NCBI RefSeq assembly: GCF_000023925.1
Contig: NC_013169.1
Location: 1,984,001-2,048,000, forward strand
DNA: 64,000 bases
Origin: Kytococcus sedentarius DSM 20547
GTDB lineage: Bacteria > Actinomycetota > Actinomycetes > Actinomycetales > Dermatophilaceae
Direction of reading: 5' to 3'
Under the pieces are notes generated by a model. It had not been told where the DNA came from and did not search any database. It saw only the letters and a list, made by a program, of their open reading frames with translations. This document shows, in pieces, positions 52,091-64,000 of this stretch (positions within the stretch are counted from its first letter, which is position 1; every line of letters starts with the position of its first letter). The position numbers and the translations under genes are program-made.

Positions 52091-53794
52091 ATGAGCACCA
52101 ACCGCAAGGCGGCCATCGCGGCCAGCATCTGCGCCGCAGCGCTCACCCTGACGGCCTGCGCCGACTCGGAGCGCGAAGAGGGTGGCGGTGGCGGCAACGA
52201 GGGCAGCAACTCCGGCAACGGCGGGGAGGGTGCCTCCGGAGGCACCCTGACCTTCGGTGCCACGGGCGAGCCCAAGCTGTTCGACCCCTTCTACGCCACC
52301 GACGGCGAGACCTTCCGCATCACCCGCCAGATCTTCGAGGGCCTGCTGGAGATCAAGCCCGGCACCGCCGAGGTCGGCCCCGGGCTGGCCACCGAGTGGG
52401 AGTCCAACGACGACGGCACCGAGTGGACCTTCACCCTCAAGGAGGGCGTGAAGTTCCACGACGGCACCCCCTTCAACGCCGAGGCCGTGTGCAAGAACTT
52501 CGAGCGCATGTACGACCAGAAGGGCGCCGGCCAGAGCCCTTCGGTCTCCGCCTACTGGCAGGACACCATGGGCGGCTTCAAGGACGGCAAGGCCGAGTCC
52601 CTCTACGAGGGCTGCGAGGCCCCGGAGGACAACAAGGCGGTCATCACGATCGCGAACTCGACCTCCAAGTTCCCCACCATGCTCACGCTCGCCGCGCTGG
52701 CCATGCAGTCGCCCACGGCCATGGACAAGTACAAGGCCAACGAGGTCAAGGCGCAGGGCGAGGGGTTCGTGTACCCCGAGTACGCCACGAAGCACCCGAC
52801 CGGCACCGGCCCGTTCACCTTCGACAAGTACGACACGTCGAACAAGACGATCACCATCAAGCGCAACGAGGACTACCACGGCGACAAGGCCAAGCTCGAC
52901 GAGGTGATCTTCAAGGTGATCCCGGACGAGTCCACTCGCAAGCAGGAGCTGAAGGCCGGCTCCATCGACGGGTACGACCTGCCCAACCCCATCGACTGGA
53001 AGTCGCTCGAGGACGAGGGCCACCAGGTGATGAAGCGCGACCCGTTCAACATCCTGTACCTGGGCCTGAACCCCACCGAGAACGAGAAGCTCAAGGACCC
53101 GAACGTCCGCAGGGCGATCGCCATGGCGATCAACCGCGAGGAGCTGAAGACCACGCAGCTGCCCGAGAACGCGGAGGTGGCCAGCCAGTTCATGCCCAGC
53201 ACCGTGAAGGGCTACAACGACGAGCTCGAGGCGATCCCCCATGACGTGGAGGAGGCCAAGAAGCTGCTGAAGGAGGCTGGGGCCGAGAACCTCGAGCTCG
53301 AGTTCTGGTGGCCGGCCGAGGTCTCGCGCCCCTACATGCCGGACCCGCAGAAGATCTTCGAGGCCGTGCGCGCTGACCTGGAGGAGGCAGGGATCACGGT
53401 CAAGGCCAACTCCAAGCCGTGGAACGGTGGCTACCTGGACGGCGTGGACACCGGCCAGGCCCAGGCCTTCCTGCTCGGCTGGACCGGTGACTACGACTCC
53501 CCGGACAACTTCATCGGCACCTTCTTCGGCAGCACCGAGAACCGCTTCGCCACCGGCGAGTACGAGTGGGGTCAGGAGCTCGCGAAGGACCTGAAGGACG
53601 CCGACGCCATCGTCGACGACGCCGAGCGCGAGGCGAAGTACAAGGAGCTCAACGCCCAGCTCGTGGAGGAGTACCTGCCGGCCGTGCCGCTGACCCACTC
53701 ACCGCCCGCCATCGTGGTGAGCCAGAACGTCGAGGGCCTGGTCTCCTCGCCGCTGACCGGCGAGCAGTTCGACACGGTCTCCATCAAGGAGTGA
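52091..53794 (+). CDS. Peptide/solute-binding lipoprotein of an ABC transporter
   Basis: 567 residues, family 5 extracellular binding protein. A signal peptide ends at a lipobox LTLTAC (Cys23), followed by a Gly/Ser/Glu spacer, so it is a lipoprotein. TEWTFTLKEGVKFHDGTPFNAE, the HPTGTGPFTFDKYD strand and PNVRRAIAMAINREEL are characteristic. It binds oligopeptides or a similar ligand and delivers it to the permease. The ATG has GAGGAGAG upstream. The codon use is slightly richer in AAG/AAC than neighbours, as expected for a highly expressed surface protein. A hairpin and a tandem repeat separate it from the permease genes. Confidence 0.93.
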   Translation: MSTNRKAAIAASICAAALTLTACADSEREEGGGGGNEGSNSGNGGEGASGGTLTFGATGEPKLFDPFYATDGETFRITRQIFEGLLEIKPGTAEVGPGLATEWESNDDGTEWTFTLKEGVKFHDGTPFNAEAVCKNFERMYDQKGAGQSPSVSAYWQDTMGGFKDGKAESLYEGCEAPEDNKAVITIANSTSKFPTMLTLAALAMQSPTAMDKYKANEVKAQGEGFVYPEYATKHPTGTGPFTFDKYDTSNKTITIKRNEDYHGDKAKLDEVIFKVIPDESTRKQELKAGSIDGYDLPNPIDWKSLEDEGHQVMKRDPFNILYLGLNPTENEKLKDPNVRRAIAMAINREELKTTQLPENAEVASQFMPSTVKGYNDELEAIPHDVEEAKKLLKEAGAENLELEFWWPAEVSRPYMPDPQKIFEAVRADLEEAGITVKANSKPWNGGYLDGVDTGQAQAFLLGWTGDYDSPDNFIGTFFGSTENRFATGEYEWGQELAKDLKDADAIVDDAEREAKYKELNAQLVEEYLPAVPLTHSPPAIVVSQNVEGLVSSPLTGEQFDTVSIKE

Positions 53795-53841
53795 CCGGGC
53801 GAGGCGGGCCCCTCCCCTTGGGGGACCCGCCGCCGGGCCCC

Positions 53842-53876
53842 GGCGCCTGGGGTGTCCGACCGACACCCCGGGCGCC
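53842..53876 (+). terminator. Intercistronic hairpin after the binding-protein gene
   Basis: GGCGCCTGGGGTGTC and GACACCCCGGGCGCC pair over 15 bp (one G-T wobble) around a 5-nt loop. In ABC operons such structures partially terminate or protect the 3' end, giving more binding protein than permease. Confidence 0.6.
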
Positions 53877-53894
53877 CCCGTTCCGGGCCCCTCC

Positions 53895-53928
53895 CCCTGA
53901 GCCCTGAGCCCTGAGCCCTGAGCCCTGA
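53895..53928 (+). repeat. Tandem 7-bp repeat (GCCCTGA)
   Basis: Nearly five copies of GCCCTGA in a row between the binding-protein and permease genes. It is not coding. Such short direct repeats can change copy number by slippage and might tune the distance to the downstream permease genes. Confidence 0.85.
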
Positions 53929-53984
53929 CCACCCCATCCGAGGACCACCCCCTCCTCCCCGGACCACCCGACAGGAGTGCGCCC

Positions 53985-54995
53985 TTGATCCGCTTCATCG
54001 CGCGCCGTCTGCTGCAGATGGTGCTCGTCCTGCTCGTGTTGAGCCTGCTGCTCTTCTTTTGGCTCCGCTCCCTGCCCGGCGGGGCGGTCGGTGCCCTGCT
54101 GGGCGACCGCGGCACCCCCGAGGCACGGGCGGCGCTCGAGGCCCAACTCGGCCTCGACCAACCGCTGCCGATGCAGTACGTCGCCTTCGTGCAGCGCTGC
54201 CTCTCCGGAGACTTCGGGGTCTCCACGGCCCTGCTGCCCGGCACTCCGGTGACCGACATCCTCATCGAGCGCGCACCGGCCACCATCGAGCTGTCCGTCC
54301 TCGCCATCCTGTTGGCCACCGCGGCGGGCATCCCCCTGGGCTACTTGGCCGCGCGCCGCCACGGCGGCATCTTCGACAACCTGTCGGTCGTCAGCTCGCT
54401 GGTGGGCGTGGCCGTGCCCGTCTTCTTCCTCGCGTACATGCTGCGCTGGTTGTTCGCCGTCGAGCTGGGCTGGCTCCCGGTCTCCGGCCGCCAGGACCCC
54501 GGGCTGGACGCGACGCACATCACGAACTTCTTCATCCTCGACGGCCTGATGACGCGGGAGTGGGACGCCGCCTGGGATGCCTTCAAGCACCTGATCCTGC
54601 CGGCACTGGCGCTCGCCTCGATCCCGTTCGCGGTGATCTTCCGCATCACCCGCGCCTCGGTGTTGGAGGTGCTCGACGAGGACTACGTGCGCACCGCCCA
54701 GTCCAAGGGGCTGGCCAGCCGCGTGATCCGCGGGCGCCACGTGATGCGCAACGCCATGATCCCGGTGGTCACCATCATCGGCCTCCAGGTGGGTGCGCTG
54801 CTCGCCGGCGCCGTGCTGACCGAGAAGGTCTTCTCGATCGCCGGTCTGGGCAATGCCCTGGCCGTCTCCTTCACCCAGCGCGACTACCCGATGCTGCAGC
54901 TGCTGATCATGGTGGCGGCCGGTGTCTACGTGGTCGTCAACCTGATCGTCGACATCCTCTACGCGGTCATCGACCCGCGCGTCCGGACGAGGTGA
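53985..54995 (+). CDS. ABC transporter permease, DppB type
   Basis: 336 residues with six membrane segments. The N-terminal RFIARRLLQMVLVLLVLSLLL helix is typical of DppB/OppB, as is the EAA loop ending in VRTAQSKGLASRVIRGRHVMRNAMIPV. It pairs with the next gene as the inner-membrane channel for peptides. The TTG start has ACAGGAG about 8 nt upstream and gives the expected N-terminus. The 190-bp gap before it holds the repeat and hairpin. Confidence 0.92.
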   Translation: MIRFIARRLLQMVLVLLVLSLLLFFWLRSLPGGAVGALLGDRGTPEARAALEAQLGLDQPLPMQYVAFVQRCLSGDFGVSTALLPGTPVTDILIERAPATIELSVLAILLATAAGIPLGYLAARRHGGIFDNLSVVSSLVGVAVPVFFLAYMLRWLFAVELGWLPVSGRQDPGLDATHITNFFILDGLMTREWDAAWDAFKHLILPALALASIPFAVIFRITRASVLEVLDEDYVRTAQSKGLASRVIRGRHVMRNAMIPVVTIIGLQVGALLAGAVLTEKVFSIAGLGNALAVSFTQRDYPMLQLLIMVAAGVYVVVNLIVDILYAVIDPRVRTR

Positions 54996-55000
54996 GTGCC

Positions 55001-55939
55001 ATGACCCAACCGAATCCCAGCGTGCTCATCGACCAGGCGGTCGACGAGGCCGGAGCCGTCGACGAGGGCAAGGGTGAATCCCTCTGGATGGGCGCCTGGA
55101 AGCGCCTGCGCACGAACGTCGCCTTCCTCATCGGCCTGACGATCGTCGTGGTCTTCGTCATCCTGGCGATTACGGCCCCTTGGATCGCACCCCACGACGC
55201 GACCGAACGTCTTCTCCTCGGAGACGTGACCCCCTCCACCCCCATCCCCGAGGGCAAGCCCGGCTTCCCGCTAGGCGGCGACGACCGAGGGCGTGACCTG
55301 CTCAGCCGGCTCATCGTCGGCAGCCAGCAGACCCTCATGGTCGGCGTGCTCGCCACCCTCGGCGGCTTCGTCGGCGGCCTGGTCCTGGGCACCCTCGCCG
55401 GCGCCCTCGGGGGTTGGGTGGACGCCGTGGTGATGCGCGTCGTCGACGTGATGCTCTCCATCCCGTCGCTGCTGATGGCCTTCTCCATCGCCGCGCTGTT
55501 CTCCGAGCCCACCCTGGAAACGGTCATCGTGGCCATCGCGATCGTGCAGGTGCCGATCTTCGCCCGCCTGCTGCGCGGGTCGATGCTGGCCCAACGCGAG
55601 AGCGACCACATCCTGGCCGCGCGCTCCGCCGGCGTGAAGTTCGGCCCCATCGTGTTCCGCCACATGCTGCCCAACGCCATGGGTCCAGTCATCGTCCAGT
55701 CGACGCTGGTGGTGGCCACGGCCATCATCGATGCCGCCGCCCTGAGCTTCCTGGGCGTCGGCAGCGCCGACACCCGCAAGCCCGAGTGGGGCCAGATGCT
55801 GGGCTCCGCCCAGAACTACATCGACTCCTACCCGCACCTGGCCATCTATCCGGCCCTCTGCATCATCGTCGTGGCCCTCGGGTTCACGCTGATGGGCGAG
55901 GCGCTCCGGGAGGCCCTCGACCCGAAGAGCCGGAGGTGA
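55001..55939 (+). CDS. ABC transporter permease, DppC type
   Basis: 312 residues, six membrane segments. GDDRGRDLLSRLIVGSQQTLMVG near 93 and AARSAGVKFGPIVFRHMLPNAMGPVIV (EAA loop) are DppC hallmarks; the cytoplasmic N-terminus of about 35 residues is acidic. The ATG has GAGGTG upstream, and the gene starts 5 bp after the dppB-type stop. Confidence 0.92.
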   Translation: MTQPNPSVLIDQAVDEAGAVDEGKGESLWMGAWKRLRTNVAFLIGLTIVVVFVILAITAPWIAPHDATERLLLGDVTPSTPIPEGKPGFPLGGDDRGRDLLSRLIVGSQQTLMVGVLATLGGFVGGLVLGTLAGALGGWVDAVVMRVVDVMLSIPSLLMAFSIAALFSEPTLETVIVAIAIVQVPIFARLLRGSMLAQRESDHILAARSAGVKFGPIVFRHMLPNAMGPVIVQSTLVVATAIIDAAALSFLGVGSADTRKPEWGQMLGSAQNYIDSYPHLAIYPALCIIVVALGFTLMGEALREALDPKSRR

Positions 55940-55944
55940 CGCGC

Positions 55945-56996
<1,052 letters not shown>

Positions 56997-57000
<4 letters not shown>

Positions 57001-58223
57001 GCACGAATATCGACGACTACCCCGGCCCCGTGGCGGCCGGCCAGGACGCCCCGGTGGCCGGCGACGGCCCCGGCGAGGCCCCCGCATCGGGCCGTCGCGT
57101 CGGTGAGGCCGGGCGTGGTGACGTGCTGGTGGAGGTGCGCGACCTGAAGGTCCACTTCCCCATCAAGCGCGGCATCATCTTCGACCGCACCGTGGGCCAC
57201 GTGAAGGCTGTGGACGGCATGAGCATGACCATCCGTCGCGGCGAGACCTACGGGCTGGTCGGTGAGTCCGGCTGTGGCAAGTCGACCTTCGGGCGCGCGC
57301 TGCTGCAGCTGGAGCCGATCACCGAGGGGACCGTGCACTTCGACGGCAAGGACCTCACCGAGTTCAAGGGCGAGGCCCTGCGCAAGCAGCGTCGCCACAT
57401 GCAGATGGTCTTCCAGGACCCGATGGGCTCCCTGGACCCGCGGCAGACGGTGGAGTCGCTGCTGTACGAGGGCATGTCGGCCCACAACATGACCACGGAC
57501 AAGAAGGGTGCCCGGCGTCGGCTGAAGGAGCTGCTCCACGAGGTGGGCCTGCCGGCGAGCGCGCTGGGCAAGTACCCGCACGAGTTCTCCGGCGGCCAGC
57601 GGCAGCGCATCGGCATCGCCCGGGCGCTGGCTCTGGACCCCGAGCTGATCGTGGCCGACGAGCCGGTCTCCGCGCTGGACGTCTCGGTGCAGGCCCAGGT
57701 CATCAACCTGCTGCGCAAGGTGCAGAAGCAGTACGACCTCACCTACCTGGTGATCGCGCACGACCTGGCCGTGGTGCGGCACATCTCCGACACGGTGGGC
57801 GTGATGTACCTGGGCGGGCTGGTCGAGGAGGCCGATGCGGAGGAGCTCTATACTGCTCCGCTGCACCCGTACACGCGGGCGCTGATGTCGGCTGTTCCGG
57901 TCCCGGACCCGGTGGTGGAGGACTCCCGCGAGCAGATCCTGCTGCAGGGCGACCTCCCCTCGCCGGCGAACCCGCCGAGCGGGTGCCGGTTCCGGACGCG
58001 CTGCCCGTTCGTGCAGGAGGAGCGCTGCTCCACCGAGCGGCCGGAGCTGCGGACCGTGGACCTGCCAGGCGTGACCAGCACCCACCGGGTGGCCTGCCAC
58101 TACGTGGAGCAGATCTTCCACGGGGAGATCCAGCCGCACGCCATCGAGGTGGAGGCCGGTCCGGACGCGCACTCGGCCGAGGACACCGCCATTCAGAACG
58201 ACGACCGCCCGCTGGTGGTCTGA
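56997..58223 (+). CDS. ABC transporter ATP-binding protein, DppF type
   Basis: 408 residues. After a 40-residue low-complexity start, Walker [10 protein letters not shown]-loop [10 protein letters not shown], signature [16 protein letters not shown], Walker [13 protein letters not shown] and AHDLAVVRH are intact. The C-terminal domain carries [15 protein letters not shown], again the cluster-type cysteines. It forms the ATPase heterodimer with the DppD-type partner. The ATG overlaps the preceding stop (ATGA), so the two subunits are made in equal amounts. Confidence 0.94.
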
Positions 58224-58257
58224 ACGGGGCCGTCGGCCCGAAGGAGGACGTGCAGGC

Positions 58258-58956
58258 ATGGCGACGCCCCGTGTGCACCCGAACGGTGACGTCCACCGGA
58301 CGGGCGACCGGCTGAACTGGCTGCGCGCCGCCGTGCTCGGCGCGAACGACGGCATCGTGTCCACGGCCGGCCTCGTGGTCGGCGTGGCCGGTGCCACGGC
58401 GGACTCGCGGGTCCTGTTCATCACCGGGCTGGCCGGTCTGGTGGCAGGGTCGCTGAGCATGGCGGCCGGCGAGTACGTCTCGGTCTCCAGCCAGCGTGAT
58501 GCTGAGCGCCAGCTGGTCCGCGACGAGCGGCGCCACCTGGCGGAGATGCCCGACTTCGAGCGGCGCGAGCTGGTCGAGATGCTGCAGGAGCGCGGGATCT
58601 CAGAGCCGCTGGCGCACCAGGTGGCCGACCAGCTCGATGAGGAGGCCGCCCTCCAGGTGCACAGCGAGCTGGAGTTCGGCGTCACCCCCGGCGAGGAGGT
58701 GAACCCGTGGAGCGCGGCGATCGCCTCGATGATCGCGTTCGCGCTCGGGGCCGTGCTGCCGCTGCTGGCGATCGTCCTCTCCCCCGAGGCCTCCCGGGTG
58801 GCCATCACGGCGGTCTCGGTGCTGGTGGCCCTGGCCGTGACCGGGTACTCCAGCGCGAGGCTCTCGGACGCGCCGCCGGGAGTCGCCGTGGTGCGCAACT
58901 GCCTGGGTGGCGCCCTGGCGATGGCGTTGACCTACGCTGTCGGCTCGGCCCTCTGA
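58258..58956 (+). CDS. VIT1/CCC1-family iron/manganese transporter
   Basis: 232 residues. LRAAVLGANDGIVSTAGLVVGVAGA and SLSMAAGEYVSVSSQRDAE are the two conserved membrane motifs of the VIT family; a cytoplasmic metal-binding loop with many Glu follows (about 85-145), then three more helices. It moves Fe2+ or Mn2+ out of the cytoplasm. GAAGGAGG lies before the ATG. It follows the ABC operon by 34 bp on the same strand and may be co-transcribed, although unrelated in role. Confidence 0.92.
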   Translation: MATPRVHPNGDVHRTGDRLNWLRAAVLGANDGIVSTAGLVVGVAGATADSRVLFITGLAGLVAGSLSMAAGEYVSVSSQRDAERQLVRDERRHLAEMPDFERRELVEMLQERGISEPLAHQVADQLDEEAALQVHSELEFGVTPGEEVNPWSAAIASMIAFALGAVLPLLAIVLSPEASRVAITAVSVLVALAVTGYSSARLSDAPPGVAVVRNCLGGALAMALTYAVGSAL

Positions 58957-59117
58957 CCCGGGCCGCGCTGCCGCCAGAGCACCCGAGCCGAGGCACCCCC
59001 GGGCACCTGGTGCCCCGTCCACCGTGCACCGGGCACCCCGTGGGCCCGGCACCCTGCGCGCCGGGCGCCCCCGGCCCACGCACCCCGCATCATCCCGCCA
59101 CCGTCGAAGGAGCGACC
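58957..59117 (+). other. Intergenic region rich in GGCACC/GGTGCC inverted repeats
   Basis: 161 bp without a gene. It contains GGGCACC-T-GGTGCCC (58999-59013) and several further GGGCACC copies (CACCGGGCACCCCG and similar), which can pair in several ways. They may form a terminator for the VIT1 gene or an RNA structure. No promoter was evident for the following gene. Confidence 0.4.
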
Positions 59118-59867
59118 ATGTCGTCCGCGACCCCCCGCATCCTGGTCATCCAGCAAGAGGAGAACTGCCCCGCCGGCCTGCTCGGGGAGGTGTGGGAGGA
59201 CCGCGGGGTGGAGATCGACCTCGTGCGCGCCTGGGAGCACTGGCCTGCCGATATCGCCGAGCGCCTGGAGGCCTGCGACGGGCTGCTCGTCCTCGGCGGC
59301 GAGATGGGCGCGCACGACGACGACCGCTTCGCCTGGCTGACCCCCACCAAGGAGCTGATCCGCCGGGCCGAGGCGGCTGCCGTCCCGCAGCTCGGCACCT
59401 GCCTGGGGCACCAGCTGATGGCGGTGGCCCACGGCGGGCGGGTGGCGGTGAACCCCAACGGCCACGCCACCGGGCTGGCACCGGTGGCCCTGACGCCCGC
59501 GGGCGGGTCCGACCCGGTGCTGGCACCGCGCGACGGCGCACCCCTGGTGATGTGGAACAACGACGTGGTGGTCGACCTGCCGGACAACGCGACCGTGCTG
59601 GCCCACAACCCGGACGGGTCCCTCCAGGCCGCTCGCTTCGGCCGCCACGGCCTCGGGATCCAGGGCCACCCCGAGGCCGGGCCCCGCATCTTCAACTCCT
59701 GGACGATCGACAAGCCGAGCGCCGAGCAGGCCCGCCAGGACGGCATCGACGTCGCCGAGGCCGCCGGCCGCGTGGCCGTCGCGGAGGGCCAGCTCCGTGC
59801 CGCGTGGACGCCGCTGGCGCACTGGTTCGCCGACCAGGCCGAGGCCCACGCCGCCGCCCGCCGCTGA
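59118..59867 (+). CDS. Type 1 glutamine amidotransferase
   Basis: 249 residues. LLVLGGEMGAHDDDRFAWL near 60 and LGTCLGHQLMAVAHGG with the catalytic Cys (about 95), plus GIQGHPEAGP with the catalytic His (about 182), define a class I GATase resembling stand-alone GMP-synthase-like domains. The partner synthase is not in the window, so the acceptor is unknown; gamma-glutamyl-polyamine hydrolases are one alternative. ATG with GAAGGAG upstream. Confidence 0.88.
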   Translation: MSSATPRILVIQQEENCPAGLLGEVWEDRGVEIDLVRAWEHWPADIAERLEACDGLLVLGGEMGAHDDDRFAWLTPTKELIRRAEAAAVPQLGTCLGHQLMAVAHGGRVAVNPNGHATGLAPVALTPAGGSDPVLAPRDGAPLVMWNNDVVVDLPDNATVLAHNPDGSLQAARFGRHGLGIQGHPEAGPRIFNSWTIDKPSAEQARQDGIDVAEAAGRVAVAEGQLRAAWTPLAHWFADQAEAHAAARR

Positions 59868-59903
59868 CGGGGTGCCGGGTGGGCCGGCGCCGGACGGGTC
59901 CGC

Positions 59904-60824
59904 TCAGTGCGTGAGGATGGCCACCGGGCAGTGCGCGTCGGCCAGGACCCCTTGGCTCACCGAGCCCAGCAGGGCGCCGGCGACACCGCCGCGGCCCCGC
60001 GAGCCCACGACCACCAGGTCGGCCTCCTTGGAGCCCTCGACCAGGGCCGAGACCGGGCGCCCGTGGACGGCCTGGACCTCCACCTCCACGTCGGCCAGCT
60101 CCGGGGTGGCGGCCTTGACCTCGGCGACGACCTCCTGGACCGAGCCCTCGAGGTCGGCCACGATGCCGCGCCACTCCTGGGAGTCCGGCTCGGTGACGAC
60201 GTACCCGTTCACGACGGCCATGTGCCAGGTGGTGACCGCCCGCACGCGCAGGCCCCACTTGTGGGCGGCGTCCATCGCGAAGTGCAGGGCCTTGGAGCTG
60301 TCGCGGCTGCCGTCGACGCCCACCAGCAGCAGGCCACGGGTCTCGCGGCTCACCTCGGGGCCCACGACGACCACGGGGCAGGTGGCGTGCATGGCCACCG
60401 TGAGGCTGGTGGAACCCAGCAGGAAACGGGTCAGGCCGTGCTTGCGAGCCGTGCCCACGACGATCAGCTGCGCCTTGTCCTGGGCCTCCAGCAGCGCCTG
60501 GCTGCCGGTGTTCCACGGGGCGCTGAAGGTCAGCTCGGGTGCCTCCTCCAAGCCGCCGAGGATGTCCAGCACGTGCTCGTGGACCTCCCGGCCGGCGTCC
60601 ACCTCGTCGCCCTGCTGGGTGAGCAGGGGCGCGTCCATGCCGAACCCGACCGGCGCGTAGGCGGTGGCCATGGTCTCCTGCGCGTGGATGGCGTGGAGCC
60701 CCACACCGCGCCGCAGTGCCGAGCGCGCTGCCCAGCCCACGACCTCGCGGTCGCGTTCGGTGCCGTCCACCCCCACCACCACGACGTTCTCGGGAATGGC
60801 CCGTGCTCGGCTGGTGTCGCCCAT
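59904..60824 (-). CDS. Universal stress protein with tandem Usp domains
   Basis: 306 residues made of two Usp domains (about 12-155 and 163-306). Each begins with an ATP-binding start (VVVVGVDGTERDR and LLLVGVDGSRDSS). The second has the full G-2x-G-9x-GS loop (GSRGRGGVAGALLGSVSQGVL), the first a shorter version (GTARKHGLTRFLLGSTS), so at least one site should bind ATP. Typical of actinobacterial hypoxia/stationary-phase proteins. GAGGAGGAG lies before the ATG; a -10-like TAGGCT (60852-60857) lies about 28 bp upstream. Confidence 0.93.
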   Translation of the reverse strand: MGDTSRARAIPENVVVVGVDGTERDREVVGWAARSALRRGVGLHAIHAQETMATAYAPVGFGMDAPLLTQQGDEVDAGREVHEHVLDILGGLEEAPELTFSAPWNTGSQALLEAQDKAQLIVVGTARKHGLTRFLLGSTSLTVAMHATCPVVVVGPEVSRETRGLLLVGVDGSRDSSKALHFAMDAAHKWGLRVRAVTTWHMAVVNGYVVTEPDSQEWRGIVADLEGSVQEVVAEVKAATPELADVEVEVQAVHGRPVSALVEGSKEADLVVVGSRGRGGVAGALLGSVSQGVLADAHCPVAILTH

Positions 60825-61004
60825 GACTCCTCCTCGGTGAGATCTGCCCCCAGCCTATTGCCCGGCTCCGCGCGGCACAGCACGGGTCCGGCACACGTGC
60901 GGCGCGGGTGCCGGACCCATCGCCGACCGACCCGAGGCGCACTCGTAGCGCCCGTCCTCGCACGGCCCAAAATCCCCCGAACAGATACTCGGTGAAGCAA
61001 GAAC

Positions 61005-61033
61005 GTGACATGTGCATGACCCTTCGTTATGGT
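61005..61033 (+). promoter_or_regulatory. Promoter of the lysC-asd-ectA operon
   Basis: -35 GTGACA (61005-61010) and -10 TATGGT (61028-61033) with a 17-nt spacer, about 40 nt before the lysC ATG. This is the closest match to the sigma-A consensus in the window. The rest of the 250-bp gap to the stress protein gene holds no gene. Confidence 0.6.
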
Positions 61034-61074
61034 CGAGCCCCGTCACAGCCCATCACCGATCCCCCGGAGAGTGC

Positions 61075-64000
<2,926 letters not shown>

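Noticed and set aside
53895-53928. Short tandem repeats considered as a CRISPR remnant
   Set aside because: The units are 7 bp and directly adjacent, with no spacers and no cas genes.

Overview
The window is about 64 kb of very GC-rich DNA (roughly 70% or more by eye) packed with genes in short, tightly overlapping operons. Gene content and order point to an actinomycete (Actinomycetota). Markers are a WhiB7 regulator with an AT-hook, UvrD2, the AdnAB helicase-nuclease, a mycothiol-biosynthesis MshB domain, DUF3107 and DUF3117 proteins, an actinobacterial-type TatB, MoeZ, and frequent GTG starts with leaderless promoters. The arrangement from the PDZ/Lon-like protease to the DEAD-box helicase follows the conserved block known from mycobacteria. 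Micrococcales is my best guess; the sequence alone does not give a genus. I saw no rRNA, tRNA, CRISPR array, insertion sequence or prophage, so this is core chromosome rather than an island.

Region 1 (1-21.9 kb) is DNA repair, stress and RNA metabolism: a YlbL-like protease (partial), a DUF2342 zincin-like protein, a YgjP-type metallopeptidase, an enoyl-CoA hydratase, a degenerate E1/ThiF-like protein, whiB7 with a long leader carrying a small upstream ORF, uvrD2, nudC, a cation/proton antiporter, a kinase-fold protein, adnB, adnA, moeZ, a DUF3107 protein and an RNA helicase.

Region 2 (21.9-33.8 kb) holds a PHP phosphoesterase, a ThrE-type exporter and aminopeptidase P, then a complete molybdenum-cofactor cluster. 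A MOT1-like molybdate transporter diverges from mogA-moaE-moaA, and these converge with moeB/rhodanese-moeA-moaC-mobA-moaD. Together they cover molybdate uptake, cPMP formation (MoaA, MoaC), sulfur transfer (MoeB-rhodanese, MoaD, MoaE), Mo insertion (MogA, MoeA) and nucleotide attachment (MobA).

Region 3 (33.8-43.9 kb) is the mrp/tatB neighbourhood: a general-stress membrane protein, a MgtE-like cytosolic CBS protein, DUF1003, Mrp, TatB, an O-methyltransferase, DUF3117, an enoyl-CoA hydratase, an SRPBCC protein, a DivIVA-like protein, a LOG-family protein, citrate synthase and a 7Fe ferredoxin. The sigE-rseA-htrA genes that sit between the methyltransferase and tatB in mycobacteria are absent.

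Region 4 (44-52 kb) contains a VanW protein, an unusual MshB-flavin reductase fusion, PPK2, an amino-acid permease and TypA/BipA, the last two separated by a double hairpin terminator.

Region 5 (52-64 kb) has a five-gene oligopeptide ABC transporter, a VIT1-type transporter, a glutamine amidotransferase, a universal stress protein and the start of lysC-asd-ectA. That last operon supplies aspartate semialdehyde, apparently for ectoine synthesis, and suggests osmotic adaptation.

The observations I would follow first are the MshB-flavin reductase fusion, the whiB7 leader with its WhiB7-type promoter, the set of about a dozen genes starting exactly 6-7 nt after a -10 hexamer, the over-represented octamer GATGCGGT, and several conserved enzymes that have lost expected active-site or metal-binding residues.
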